Positions 6,353 to 13,181 of a stretch of 24,019 nt of DNA are shown piece by piece. Made by a program: the position numbers and the translations under genes. The notes beneath the pieces are model-generated. The model was not told the DNA's origin, did not search any database, and saw nothing but the letters and a program-made list of their open reading frames with translations. Origin of the DNA: Candidatus Heimdallarchaeota archaeon (GTDB lineage Archaea; Asgardarchaeota; Njordarchaeia; Njordarchaeales; JAMOTR01); assembly GCA_027068385.1 (NCBI GenBank), contig JAMOTR010000069.1, positions 1 to 24,019 of the forward strand, read 5' to 3'. Position 1 is the first letter of the stretch; each line of letters starts with the position of its first letter.

Positions 6353-7609
6353 ATGGATATTAACATACCTAAAGGGGTACGTGAACGGCTTCCGGAGAGG
6401 GCTTATGCGTTAAAAGAACTCATGGAGCGCATACGCGAGAGGTTCGAGTCTTACGGTTATCTACTTTACATCCCTCCCACGTATGAACATTCCGACTTAT
6501 TCGTTCTCCGTTCAGGTGAGGAAATACGCGAGAGAATGTTCGTGTTTAGGAGTAAAAGCGGGAAGAAGGAGTACGCGTTGCGTCCTGAGGTCACGGCACA
6601 AATCGCGAGGAGCGTAGCGCTCGGTAAGATCTCTTACCCAAGACCCATACGCCTCTATTATTTCGCGAACGTCTTCCGCTATGAGGAACCTCAAAGGGGG
6701 CGTTATCGCGAGTTTCGGCAGGCTGGCGTGGAACTCATAGGCTCCTCAAACATCTTAGCGGACGCGGAAACTATAGCGCTATTAGAGGACTCCGTAGAGA
6801 GCGTGGGCGTGAGCGAATATATTATAGGTATTAACGACGTGGCGCTGGTAAGGGAATTCTTGAGGAGGTTCGTACCGGAGGGGTATGTTCAACAGGTACT
6901 TACCGCAATCGATCGCGTGAGGAGCTTGATGAGGCGCGGTCACGAAACGACAGTCGCTGAGGAGCTTAGAAAGCGTGGAATAGAGATAGACGTGAGTAAG
7001 ATCGAGGAGTTCGTCTCGATCAAAGATCCGGCCGAGCTCACGCGCTTCGGTTTGGATCCCTCTAGGCTCTTAGAGCTCTTCGAGAAGCTGGAGGATATGG
7101 GAGTAAAGAGATACTCCTTTGAACCAACGATCGTGCGCGGTCTCGAGTATTATACGTCTATAGTATATGAGATGGACGTCCCTAAGCTCGGAGGTGCATC
7201 TCAGGTCGCGGGCGGCGGTAGGTACGATGAGTTAATAAGCGAATTCGGGGGCCCTAAAGAGCCTTGCGTGGGGTTCGCTATCGGTCTCGATCGCCTCTTA
7301 GAGGCTTCTAAGGTGAGTCCTAGAATACCGAAGCCGTTAGTTTACGTGATACCTTTAACGACTAAGCGTCTCGGTGAAATACTAAAGGCTTTACGTTCGG
7401 AGTTCGTGACGGTTCTAGACGTGAGCGGAAGGAAGCTCAGGAAGTCCCTCGTACGCGCTATAGAGCAGGGAGCGAGGTTCGCGATCATCGTGGGGGAGCG
7501 CGAGGTTAAGGAGGGTAAGGTAGTGTTGAAGGACTTAAACGAGAGAACGCAGGAGGTCGTGAGGATAGAAGAATTAGTAGGAAAGATTAAGGAAAAACTC
7601 GGCTCTTGA
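6353..7609 (+). CDS. hisS: Histidyl-tRNA synthetase
   Basis: Class II synthetase charging tRNA-His, 418 residues, the usual length. The catalytic core shows motif 2 (FRYEEPQRGRYREFRQAGVELIG, 108-130), the histidine-specific loop RGLEYYTS (262-269, Arg262 being the family's catalytic arginine), GGGRYDELI (287-295) and motif 3 GFAIGLDRLL (307-316). Residues about 330-415 form the anticodon-binding domain (KPLVYVIPLTTKRLGEILKALR through AIIVGEREVKEGKVVLKDL). That domain and the intact His loop argue against the HisZ paralogue of histidine synthesis. The common RGLDYY reads RGLEYY here. It starts 7 bp after the histone and closes this plus-strand operon. Confidence 0.96.
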   Translation: MDINIPKGVRERLPERAYALKELMERIRERFESYGYLLYIPPTYEHSDLFVLRSGEEIRERMFVFRSKSGKKEYALRPEVTAQIARSVALGKISYPRPIRLYYFANVFRYEEPQRGRYREFRQAGVELIGSSNILADAETIALLEDSVESVGVSEYIIGINDVALVREFLRRFVPEGYVQQVLTAIDRVRSLMRRGHETTVAEELRKRGIEIDVSKIEEFVSIKDPAELTRFGLDPSRLLELFEKLEDMGVKRYSFEPTIVRGLEYYTSIVYEMDVPKLGGASQVAGGGRYDELISEFGGPKEPCVGFAIGLDRLLEASKVSPRIPKPLVYVIPLTTKRLGEILKALRSEFVTVLDVSGRKLRKSLVRAIEQGARFAIIVGEREVKEGKVVLKDLNERTQEVVRIEELVGKIKEKLGS

Positions 7610-7653
7610 TCTAAGGCTTAAGTTTAAGTTAACCGTTTAAAGGTCATGCCGGA

Positions 7654-7676
7654 TTTTTCGAAGCTTATTTAAAAAT
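7654..7676. terminator. AT-rich convergent terminator between hisS and the 147-aa membrane gene
   Basis: A T5 run at 7654-7658 follows hisS on the plus strand, and an A5 run at 7671-7675 is a T-run on the minus strand at the end of the facing gene. Archaeal termination commonly uses such T-tracts without a hairpin, so this gap probably ends transcription in both directions. Confidence 0.4.
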
Positions 7677-8112
7677 CGCTTCTCTCACGTTCTTCGTTCT
7701 TATATTTGTAATAGTATTTCCGATGCTCGTACCGCTTCCTCACTAAATGCTCCGCCCTCGCTTTCATCTCCTTGCGTACCTCGGCTACCGGGAGATACAC
7801 GGAGACGTATAGCGTTATTATCGCTAGGATTAACTCTAGGCCGGATATTAAGGAGGCTTCGTAGAACATTCCCCCCGTCCGCGGATAGTATTCCGCTAAC
7901 TCTATGAATCCTATCGCTAAAGTAATAGAGAAGACGGACCAAAAGCTTCCTAAGAGAAACATGTACCTAAACCTTTCTCTGGACGTTTTTCCGCGCACTA
8001 AAGGGTGCTTGGGATAAGTATAAATGGAGTATACGAAGAGGGGGAGTAAACCTAAAACCACTAGGGACGAGAAGTACCCTATCATATACACGATCTTCAT
8101 CAATAGCCCCAT
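7669..8112 (-). CDS. Small integral membrane protein of unknown function
   Basis: 147 residues with about three membrane spans (roughly residues 6-28, 50-72 and 86-107). A strongly charged C-terminal tail (about 110-147), rich in arginine, lysine, glutamate and tyrosine, probably faces the cytoplasm. The start is the ATG at 8112, with a second in-frame ATG four codons later. No family is recognised. It lies downstream of the MglA-like GTPase on the same strand, separated by a 151-bp gap that carries a C/D box sRNA, so cotranscription with the GTPase is not certain. Confidence 0.7.
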   Translation of the reverse strand: MGLLMKIVYMIGYFSSLVVLGLLPLFVYSIYTYPKHPLVRGKTSRERFRYMFLLGSFWSVFSITLAIGFIELAEYYPRTGGMFYEASLISGLELILAIITLYVSVYLPVAEVRKEMKARAEHLVRKRYEHRKYYYKYKNEERERSDF

Positions 8113-8147
8113 TATAACATAGAAAAGAGCATTTTTGTACGAAACTC

Positions 8148-8209
8148 GAGCTCAGAGAAGCCGCACCACATCATGGGATATCAGCAAAGACCAACCCTCA
8201 TCATCGCTC
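8148..8209 (-). ncRNA. C/D box small guide RNA (sRNA 1)
   Basis: On the minus strand all four boxes of an archaeal 2'-O-methylation guide RNA are present in order: C box ATGATGA (8198-8204), D' box CTGA (8181-8184), C' box ATGATGT (8168-8174) and D box CTGA (8152-8155). Spacers are 13 nt (C to D'), 6 nt (D' to C') and 12 nt (C' to D). A GAGC/GCTC pair closes the ends. The D' guide is GGGTTGGTCTTTG and the D guide is GGTGCGGCTTCT. By the fifth-base rule they would direct methylation of a G in CAAAG-ACCAACCC and a G in AGAAG-CCGCACC. I could not place either target with confidence. A T-rich stretch follows downstream. Confidence 0.88.
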
Positions 8210-8228
8210 TTTAATAAGGAGACGAACG

Positions 8229-8240
8229 ATAATTTACTCG
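8229..8240 (-). promoter_or_regulatory. TATA-like element for sRNA 1
   Basis: The minus strand reads GAGTAAATTATC, centred about 26 bp upstream of the predicted 5' end of the C/D box sRNA. It lies just past the 3' end of the GTPase gene, so the sRNA probably has its own promoter. Confidence 0.4.
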
Positions 8241-8263
8241 TTCTATTACACCACGAAAAACGC

Positions 8264-8908
8264 TCACTCTTTCTTTCTTCTAGATCCTAGCTTAGGGGAG
8301 AGCTTTAGGATCTTCCTTAATACGGCTTCACGAACGGCGGTCTTGAACACGGCCTTAATACGCTCGTCCGTCCTCTGGGGACTATCGGGCTTCGCTATCG
8401 TCTCGAAGATAGGTACGTTCGGTGGGAGACCTAATAGTTTGCGTAGTTCGGCTATGGATATCTTATTCGGGAGGTCGCGCTTGTTAGCTACAACGATCAC
8501 GGGTATTTCGGTGAAGAGCTTACTCCCTAGGAAGTGCTTCAACTCGTTCCGAGAATATAAGTTCTCCTCGCGCCTCTCGGGAGTGTTCTCGCTATCCGCT
8601 ACGAATATAATCGCGTCCGCATCCTTCAAGACCATCATTCTCTGGAACTTATGCCTCCTCTGACCGGGTGTCGTATAAACCTCGTATATTAATGATTTAA
8701 TGCGAACGGGGACGTAATCATATTTAATAGTTCTACCAGTACGATCCTCGAACGATATCATCTCCCCTACTTCTATATCCTTACCTTTCTTCTCCGCAGC
8801 TTCTTTAAGGAGTTCTGTTATCCTTCTCAATATGGTAGTCTTTCCAGCGAACGTCGGACCATAGAAGACTACTTTAAAGTGAATCCTACCCTGAGAGTCG
8901 CGCCGCAT
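8264..8908 (-). CDS. MglA-like small Ras-family GTPase
   Basis: A 214-residue GTP-binding protein. Motifs in order are the P-loop GPTFAGKT (17-24), EDRTGRTIKYDYVPV near 54-68 (switch I area, matching the DRT..FD(F/Y)xP pattern of MglA), TTPGQ (79-83) in place of the usual DxxG, FVADSE near 102-107 and NKRDLPN (142-148). The TPGQ form without the aspartate is characteristic of the MglA group, which acts in bacterial polarity and is also found in archaea with largely unknown roles. The C-terminus is basic and lysine-rich. No roadblock/LC7 partner is adjacent. It has the ATG at 8908 and faces iorA across a 104-bp gap. Confidence 0.88.
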   Translation of the reverse strand: MRRDSQGRIHFKVVFYGPTFAGKTTILRRITELLKEAAEKKGKDIEVGEMISFEDRTGRTIKYDYVPVRIKSLIYEVYTTPGQRRHKFQRMMVLKDADAIIFVADSENTPERREENLYSRNELKHFLGSKLFTEIPVIVVANKRDLPNKISIAELRKLLGLPPNVPIFETIAKPDSPQRTDERIKAVFKTAVREAVLRKILKLSPKLGSRRKKE

Positions 8909-8985
8909 ATCTATCTTCTTGGGGTTTCGATATATTGGTTGCTTCCACCCTCGCCTTATTTTATCCTTCTCAAAAAGCGTTTTCG

Positions 8986-9001
8986 ACTTAAGCGTTTAAG
9001 T
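8986..9001 (+). promoter_or_regulatory. Inverted repeat overlapping the probable TATA box of iorA
   Basis: ACTTAA (8986-8991) and TTAAGT (8996-9001) form a perfect 6-bp inverted repeat with a GCGT spacer, centred about 20 bp before the iorA ATG. The TTTAAG it contains lies where a TATA box would be for a leaderless or near-leaderless transcript. It could be an operator covering the promoter, but the AT-rich symmetry may simply be the TATA element. Confidence 0.4.
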
Positions 9002-9012
9002 TCCCTAATCAT

Positions 9013-10803
9013 ATGAAAGAACTACTTTCGGGTAACGAGGCGATAGCGATAGGAGCGCTAGAGGCGGGAGTAAATTTCGTAAGCGGATATCCGGGTACTC
9101 CTTCTACGGAAGTTATAGAAACGCTTCAGAGATTAGTCGGTACTAAGATATACGTAGAGCGGGCCACGAACGAGAAAACAGCGTTCGAACTAGCTTTGGG
9201 AGCATCTCTAGGAGGAGCTAAAGCGATGGCCACGATGAAGGCTCCGGGAATACTCGTCGCTTCAGATCCCATAGTGTCCGCGGCTTATTCAGGAACGCTC
9301 GGTAGCTTAGTGATATACGTAGCGGACGACCCGGGACCTCACACTACGCAAACGGAGCAAGATTCGAGACGGTTCGCGAGGCTCGCTAAGCTCCCATTAA
9401 TAGAGCCGGCCGATCCTCAAGAGGCTAGGGATTATACAATAGAGGCCGTAAGGTTAAGCGGGAAGTTTGAGGCTCCTGTAGTCTTACGCTCTACGACGCG
9501 CGTATCTCATACTGTAGGGATCGTAGAACATGGGGAGCGGAAGATAGAGCCGTTTAAACCGTCCCGGAAGCGCATGCCTGAGCGTTTCGTACGCGCTGGT
9601 ATGGCTCGGAATCGTGAGCGCCATAAGCGGATCTTAGAGGTATTAGAGGAGTACGCTAAGGAAATCGCTAGGTTGCACCGCATCGAGGGGTCGGGTGAGG
9701 ACGTAATAGTGACGGTAGGCGTCGCTTATCATTACGTAAAGGAGGCGGTGAAGAAGCTGGGTGTAGATGTGAAGATCGTAAAGCTCGCCTCCTCTTGGCC
9801 CTTAGACGAAGGGTTCGTGAAGGAGAACTTATCCGGCCACAGGATACTCGTCGTAGAGGAACTTGATGGGTTCGTAGAGGAGGAAATAAAGGCGATAATC
9901 GGGCCGGAGAACGTAATAGGTAAAGAGCTCGTGCCCCAAATAGGAGAACTAAACGTGGACATAGTAACGGAAGCGATAGCTAAATTCCTAGGACTAGAGG
10001 ATCCGAAGAAGAGGATACGCGAGAAGCCTAGGATACCCTCAAGAGCCCCGCCTCTATGTCCCGGATGCCCTCATAGGTTCTCTTACGTAGCGATCAAGAA
10101 GGCTTTAGGGGAGCTTAAATACAAGAGGTCGGAGGTCCCTATCTTCGGGGACATCGGATGCTACGCGTTATCCGTGTTGAAGCCCATCGAAGGGATAGAT
10201 ACGGAGCACTCCATGGGCTCTTCTATAGCGATGGCCGCCGGACTCAAGCTTTCGGGATACGATAAGCCCGTAATAGCTACGATCGGTGATTCTACGATAA
10301 TACACGGAGGCCTTCCCGAGCTCATAGAGGCTTATCATAAGCGCGCGAACATCACCGTGGTCGTATTAGATAATCAAGTAATAGCCATGACGGGACACCA
10401 AGAGACTCCCGAACGGGACGTTACGGCCTCTGGTCGTAGAACGAAGCCGGTGAAGCTTGAGGATCTATTAAGGCCTGTGAGCGATCACTTACGGGTAGTC
10501 GATCCCGTAAACGAGTTCGAAAAAGCCGTAGAGGTAATGAAGAAGGCGCTCACCACAGAAGGTCTCAACGTCGTAATCATGCGCGCACCGTGCGTCATAC
10601 TAGCGCTACGTAAGAAGATCATAGAGGCTAAGCCCCTTCGCGTCGATCCGGAGAAGTGTATCGGATGTAAGGCGTGCATACTAAACACAGGATGCCCCGC
10701 GCTCTATCGGGATGAGGAGAACAAGAAGGCGTACATAGATGAAGTGTTCTGCGTAGGGTGCGGGTTGTGTAAGAAATTCTGTCCCGTCGACGCTATCGTA
10801 TAA
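9013..10803 (+). CDS. iorA: Indolepyruvate ferredoxin oxidoreductase, alpha subunit
   Basis: IorA with IorB oxidatively decarboxylates indolepyruvate and other aryl pyruvates to acyl-CoA, reducing ferredoxin, in amino-acid fermentation. The 596 residues match the family. The N-terminus LLSGNEAIAIGALEAGVNFVSGYPGTPSTE is the pyrimidine-binding domain. The TPP domain has CPGCPHRFSYVAIKKAL near 350, then FGDIGCY, GDSTIIHGGLPEL and a conserved VVVLDN. A C-terminal two-cluster ferredoxin domain has C549, C552, C555 and C561, then C580, C583, C586 and C590. The ATG at 9013 follows a TATA-like palindrome. Its partner iorB is 5.4 kb away at 16187 rather than adjacent as usual. Confidence 0.96.
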   Translation: MKELLSGNEAIAIGALEAGVNFVSGYPGTPSTEVIETLQRLVGTKIYVERATNEKTAFELALGASLGGAKAMATMKAPGILVASDPIVSAAYSGTLGSLVIYVADDPGPHTTQTEQDSRRFARLAKLPLIEPADPQEARDYTIEAVRLSGKFEAPVVLRSTTRVSHTVGIVEHGERKIEPFKPSRKRMPERFVRAGMARNRERHKRILEVLEEYAKEIARLHRIEGSGEDVIVTVGVAYHYVKEAVKKLGVDVKIVKLASSWPLDEGFVKENLSGHRILVVEELDGFVEEEIKAIIGPENVIGKELVPQIGELNVDIVTEAIAKFLGLEDPKKRIREKPRIPSRAPPLCPGCPHRFSYVAIKKALGELKYKRSEVPIFGDIGCYALSVLKPIEGIDTEHSMGSSIAMAAGLKLSGYDKPVIATIGDSTIIHGGLPELIEAYHKRANITVVVLDNQVIAMTGHQETPERDVTASGRRTKPVKLEDLLRPVSDHLRVVDPVNEFEKAVEVMKKALTTEGLNVVIMRAPCVILALRKKIIEAKPLRVDPEKCIGCKACILNTGCPALYRDEENKKAYIDEVFCVGCGLCKKFCPVDAIV

Positions 10804-10816
10804 AAAACTTATTTTT
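10802..10816. terminator. Bidirectional T-tract terminator between iorA and the ferredoxin gene
   Basis: The 5-bp gap between the two converging genes and the adjoining stop codons contain an A6 run (10802-10807, T6 on the minus strand) and a T5 run (10812-10816). Each is placed to end transcription coming from one side. Confidence 0.4.
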
Positions 10817-11015
10817 CTATGTATATCGCGAACTCGGGACATACCACCTCACAATAGCGGCATCCTATGCACTCTTCCGGATTAGTTACCTTAACAGGGT
10901 GGTACCCGAGCGCGTTAAGACGCTCCTTATCGATCTTCAGAATGTGTTTAGGACACACGAGAGTACAGTATCCGCATCCCTTACATAAGTCTTCGTTGAT
11001 TATCGGACGAGGCAT
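10809..11015 (-). CDS. Two-[4Fe-4S] ferredoxin, resembling the delta subunit of 2-oxoacid ferredoxin oxidoreductases
   Basis: A 68-residue electron carrier with two cysteine motifs, CKGCGYCTLVCP (11-22) and CIGCRYCEVVCP (49-60), each CxxCxxCxxxCP and so each able to bind one [4Fe-4S] cluster. The 26-residue linker between them (DKERLNALGYHPVKVTNPEE) and the ending EFAIYIEK resemble KorD, the ferredoxin-like subunit of 2-oxoglutarate ferredoxin oxidoreductase. No KorA, B or C gene is in the window, so here it may be a free ferredoxin for IorAB and AOR, or a KorD away from its complex. It converges with iorA and is divergent from the orphan gene at 11045. Confidence 0.9.
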   Translation of the reverse strand: MPRPIINEDLCKGCGYCTLVCPKHILKIDKERLNALGYHPVKVTNPEECIGCRYCEVVCPEFAIYIEK

Positions 11016-11044
11016 AGAGATCTCCTACGAGAGAGGATTAACGT

Positions 11045-11407
11045 TTGCTTCCCTTTATTCGCGAGCGTATCATAAAGTATATGGAGGCCTCGGGCGTCTT
11101 CGTATTCCTCCGCCTTTCCGGTGAATATAAGGTAAAGAACGGTATGCGGTCGTTCAAGGAATCGGAAGAGGGGCTCTTCCTAGAGTCCGATCGGATCCGC
11201 TATACGAAGTACTTAGAGATGAAAGTGCGGGCGTTCGTACCGAAGGAGAGGCTCTATGAAGATTGCCTATTCCTCATAGATCCGCGGGGAGGGAACGCTA
11301 CGCTTGTGGATCTAAAAAAGGAAATAAAGTACACTTTCGAACTCAAGCGCGAGAAGCCGAGTAAGCTTAAGAACGTGAGCGTACGGTTCGAAACGAGGAC
11401 CGGATGA
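11045..11407 (+). CDS. Small protein of unknown function between ferredoxin and aor
   Basis: Up to 120 residues from a TTG at 11045, preceded by a GAGAGG stretch. An in-frame ATG at 11081 would give 108 residues and may be the true start. It is charged, soluble and beta-rich (GVFVFLRLSGEYKV, YLEMKVRAFVPKERL, CLFLIDPRGGNATLVDL), with no signal peptide or membrane span, and I recognise no family. It runs the same way as aor and may be functionally linked, but 76 bp that hold a C/D box sRNA separate them. Its TGA stop (11405-11407) lies inside the C box of that sRNA, which constrains the sequence here twice. Confidence 0.65.
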   Translation: MLPFIRERIIKYMEASGVFVFLRLSGEYKVKNGMRSFKESEEGLFLESDRIRYTKYLEMKVRAFVPKERLYEDCLFLIDPRGGNATLVDLKKEIKYTFELKREKPSKLKNVSVRFETRTG

Positions 11408-11457
11408 TGAATTTACCGGCGCCTGAACGAATGATGAGATGCACCACCGCTGAGTTT
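11402..11457 (+). ncRNA. C/D box small guide RNA (sRNA 2), one guide complementary to 16S rRNA
   Basis: Plus-strand boxes are C ATGATGA (11404-11410), D' CTGA (11423-11426), C' ATGATGA (11431-11437) and D CTGA (11450-11453). Both guide spacers are 12 nt and D' to C' is 4 nt, ideal archaeal geometry. The D guide GATGCACCACCG can form ten consecutive Watson-Crick pairs with GGTGGTGCAT, a segment I know to be widely conserved in archaeal 16S rRNA near E. coli positions 1045-1055. The fifth-base rule would place the methyl on a G in that segment. The D' guide is ATTTACCGGCGC, target not identified. The ends pair poorly. Two T5 runs follow. Confidence 0.88.
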
Positions 11458-11472
11458 TTCGAGACGTTTTTG
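11454..11472 (+). terminator. T-tract terminator after sRNA 2
   Basis: Two T5 runs (11455-11459 and 11467-11471) lie just after the D box and just before the aor ATG. They are suitable for ending the sRNA transcript, and the second could also form part of the aor upstream region. Confidence 0.35.
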
Positions 11473-11483
11473 AGTCGATAATA

Positions 11484-13181
11484 ATGAGAGTCTTATCGAT
11501 AGACCTCTCAGATCGTTCTTATCGTTTCGAATCTATAGATTTAGATAGGTCTAAGTATCCGGGAGGGAAGGTCCTGGGGCTCTATTTATTACTAAAGAAC
11601 TTAGAGAAGGATCCGATATACATCACTACGGGCACACTAGAAGGCCTCTTTCCGGGAGCGGCTAGGGCCGGGATGCACGCGATATCCCCGCTCACGGGAA
11701 TAGTCTTGGACTCATACGCAGGAGGGAAGTTAGGGACGTACCTAAGATCCCTAAACATCGACGCGATAGAGATCGTAGGGGAATCGGAAGACCCTGTGTA
11801 TGTAGTAGTACATAAGGACGGGGCGGAGTTTCACGACGCTAAGGACTTACGGGGTAAGGGAATATACGAGACGACTAAAATACTATCGGAAAGGCACCGC
11901 GGCTCCATAGCCGCGATAGGCCCGGCCGGGGAGAACCTCGTTAAGTATGCCGTAGTAATGGTAGATCGTGACCACGCGTTCGGACGTTCCGGTTCGGGCG
12001 CGCAGTTCGGGAAGCGTAAGCTTAAGGCGCTCGTCGTATCAAGGGCTTCAACGGAGGTGAAGGTGTACGATAGGGATGAATATAGGGAGGTGATACGCGA
12101 GATCACTAAGAGGTCGAAGGAGATGAGGATTCTACGCGAACACGGTACTCAAGCTACCCCGTCGTTCGCCGCTTCAGTGGGACAGATACCTGTAAAGAAC
12201 TTCTACACGACGCGGCATAAAGAAGTAGATAAGATCTCCGGAGACGCTTTCAAGAGGTTCCGCGTGCGCTCCGAGTCTTGTCTTCCCTGCGCCATAGGGT
12301 GTCGCAAGATAACGAAAATAAATGACGTTGAGGTGAGCGGTCCGGAGTATGAGACGATAGCGATGACGGGGTCGAATAACCTAGTGTTCGATCCAAGAGC
12401 GATCATAGAAAACGGATACCTATGTAACGACTTAGGCCTCGATACGATCTCTACAGGTAACGTAATCGGCCGGTATATGGAACGGTTAGAGAGGTATAAG
12501 GGAGTAAAACGTCGGGGGGACCACGAGTTCCAGAAGGATCTCATAATTAAGATCGCTTATCGTAAAGACGTCGGAGACATACTAGCGGAAGGAGTAAAGA
12601 GGGCCTCTGAGATCTTGGGCGGTACTTTCTTCGCGGTGCACGTAAAGGGATTAGAGGCGCCCGCTCGGGATCCTAGGGGTCGCTTAGGAGCGGCATTAAG
12701 CTACGCTACCGCGGACGTAGGAGCATCTCACTTACGCGGCTTCCCAGATCGCGAGCCTCCCCGGGTATCCTTTAAGCGTAAGCACGTAGAGAGCCTCATA
12801 AAGAACCGCGACCGGAAGTACACTAAGGATTCCCTCATCGTCTGCACTTTCGTCCCTCGGGATCGGGAGCTAGCGAATAAGGCGTTCCATTCGATAACGG
12901 GCAAGGAACTAGATCCCCTAATAGGGCGGCGCGCGGAGAACTTGGGCAGGCTAATAAACTTAAGGCTCAAACCCGACCTTAAGGACGATATACCCCCTCG
13001 TCGGTGGGAACCCGTGCCGGACGGTCCCGCTAAGGGGATGAAGGCGTTCAAGGACGAAGAAGAGTTCCGCAGGGCGTTGATGTGGTTCTATGAGATGCGT
13101 CTACGGGACGAGAACGGGAGGCCTACGGAAGAGAGCTTAAGAAAAACTTCGCTCGAGGAGTTCTTGCACCTAATCAAATGA
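11484..13181 (+). CDS. aor: Aldehyde ferredoxin oxidoreductase (tungstopterin enzyme)
   Basis: AOR-family enzymes oxidise aldehydes to carboxylic acids with ferredoxin, using a tungsten bis-pterin and one [4Fe-4S] cluster. The N-terminal domain shows YPGGKVLGLYLLLKNL near 25-40, then GMHAISPLTGIVLDSYAGGKLGTYLRSLNIDAIEIVGE (63-100). The cluster cysteines are C266, C269 and C273 (CLPCAIGC) with a fourth at C454 (SLIVCTF), the same CxxCxxxC...C layout as Pyrococcus AOR. GPEYETIAMTGSNN and DVGASHLRGF are pterin and active-site regions. At 565 residues it is slightly short for the family, and its aldehyde substrate cannot be read from sequence. Its 3' end overlaps herA, transcribed towards it, by 8 bp. 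Confidence 0.95.
   Translation: MRVLSIDLSDRSYRFESIDLDRSKYPGGKVLGLYLLLKNLEKDPIYITTGTLEGLFPGAARAGMHAISPLTGIVLDSYAGGKLGTYLRSLNIDAIEIVGESEDPVYVVVHKDGAEFHDAKDLRGKGIYETTKILSERHRGSIAAIGPAGENLVKYAVVMVDRDHAFGRSGSGAQFGKRKLKALVVSRASTEVKVYDRDEYREVIREITKRSKEMRILREHGTQATPSFAASVGQIPVKNFYTTRHKEVDKISGDAFKRFRVRSESCLPCAIGCRKITKINDVEVSGPEYETIAMTGSNNLVFDPRAIIENGYLCNDLGLDTISTGNVIGRYMERLERYKGVKRRGDHEFQKDLIIKIAYRKDVGDILAEGVKRASEILGGTFFAVHVKGLEAPARDPRGRLGAALSYATADVGASHLRGFPDREPPRVSFKRKHVESLIKNRDRKYTKDSLIVCTFVPRDRELANKAFHSITGKELDPLIGRRAENLGRLINLRLKPDLKDDIPPRRWEPVPDGPAKGMKAFKDEEEFRRALMWFYEMRLRDENGRPTEESLRKTSLEEFLHLIK

Noticed and set aside
6353..7609. HisZ (ATP-phosphoribosyltransferase regulatory subunit) instead of HisRS
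   Set aside because: The histidine-specific catalytic loop and a full anticodon-binding domain are present, and no his biosynthesis genes are nearby.
10867..11124. Open frame antisense to the ferredoxin gene
   Set aside because: It lies opposite the cysteine motifs of a clear ferredoxin and has no independent support.
11411..11422. D' guide of sRNA 2 against tRNA-Met of this window (GCGCCGG match)
   Set aside because: Only 7 nt match, which is too short, and the predicted position is not a known methylation site, unlike C34.
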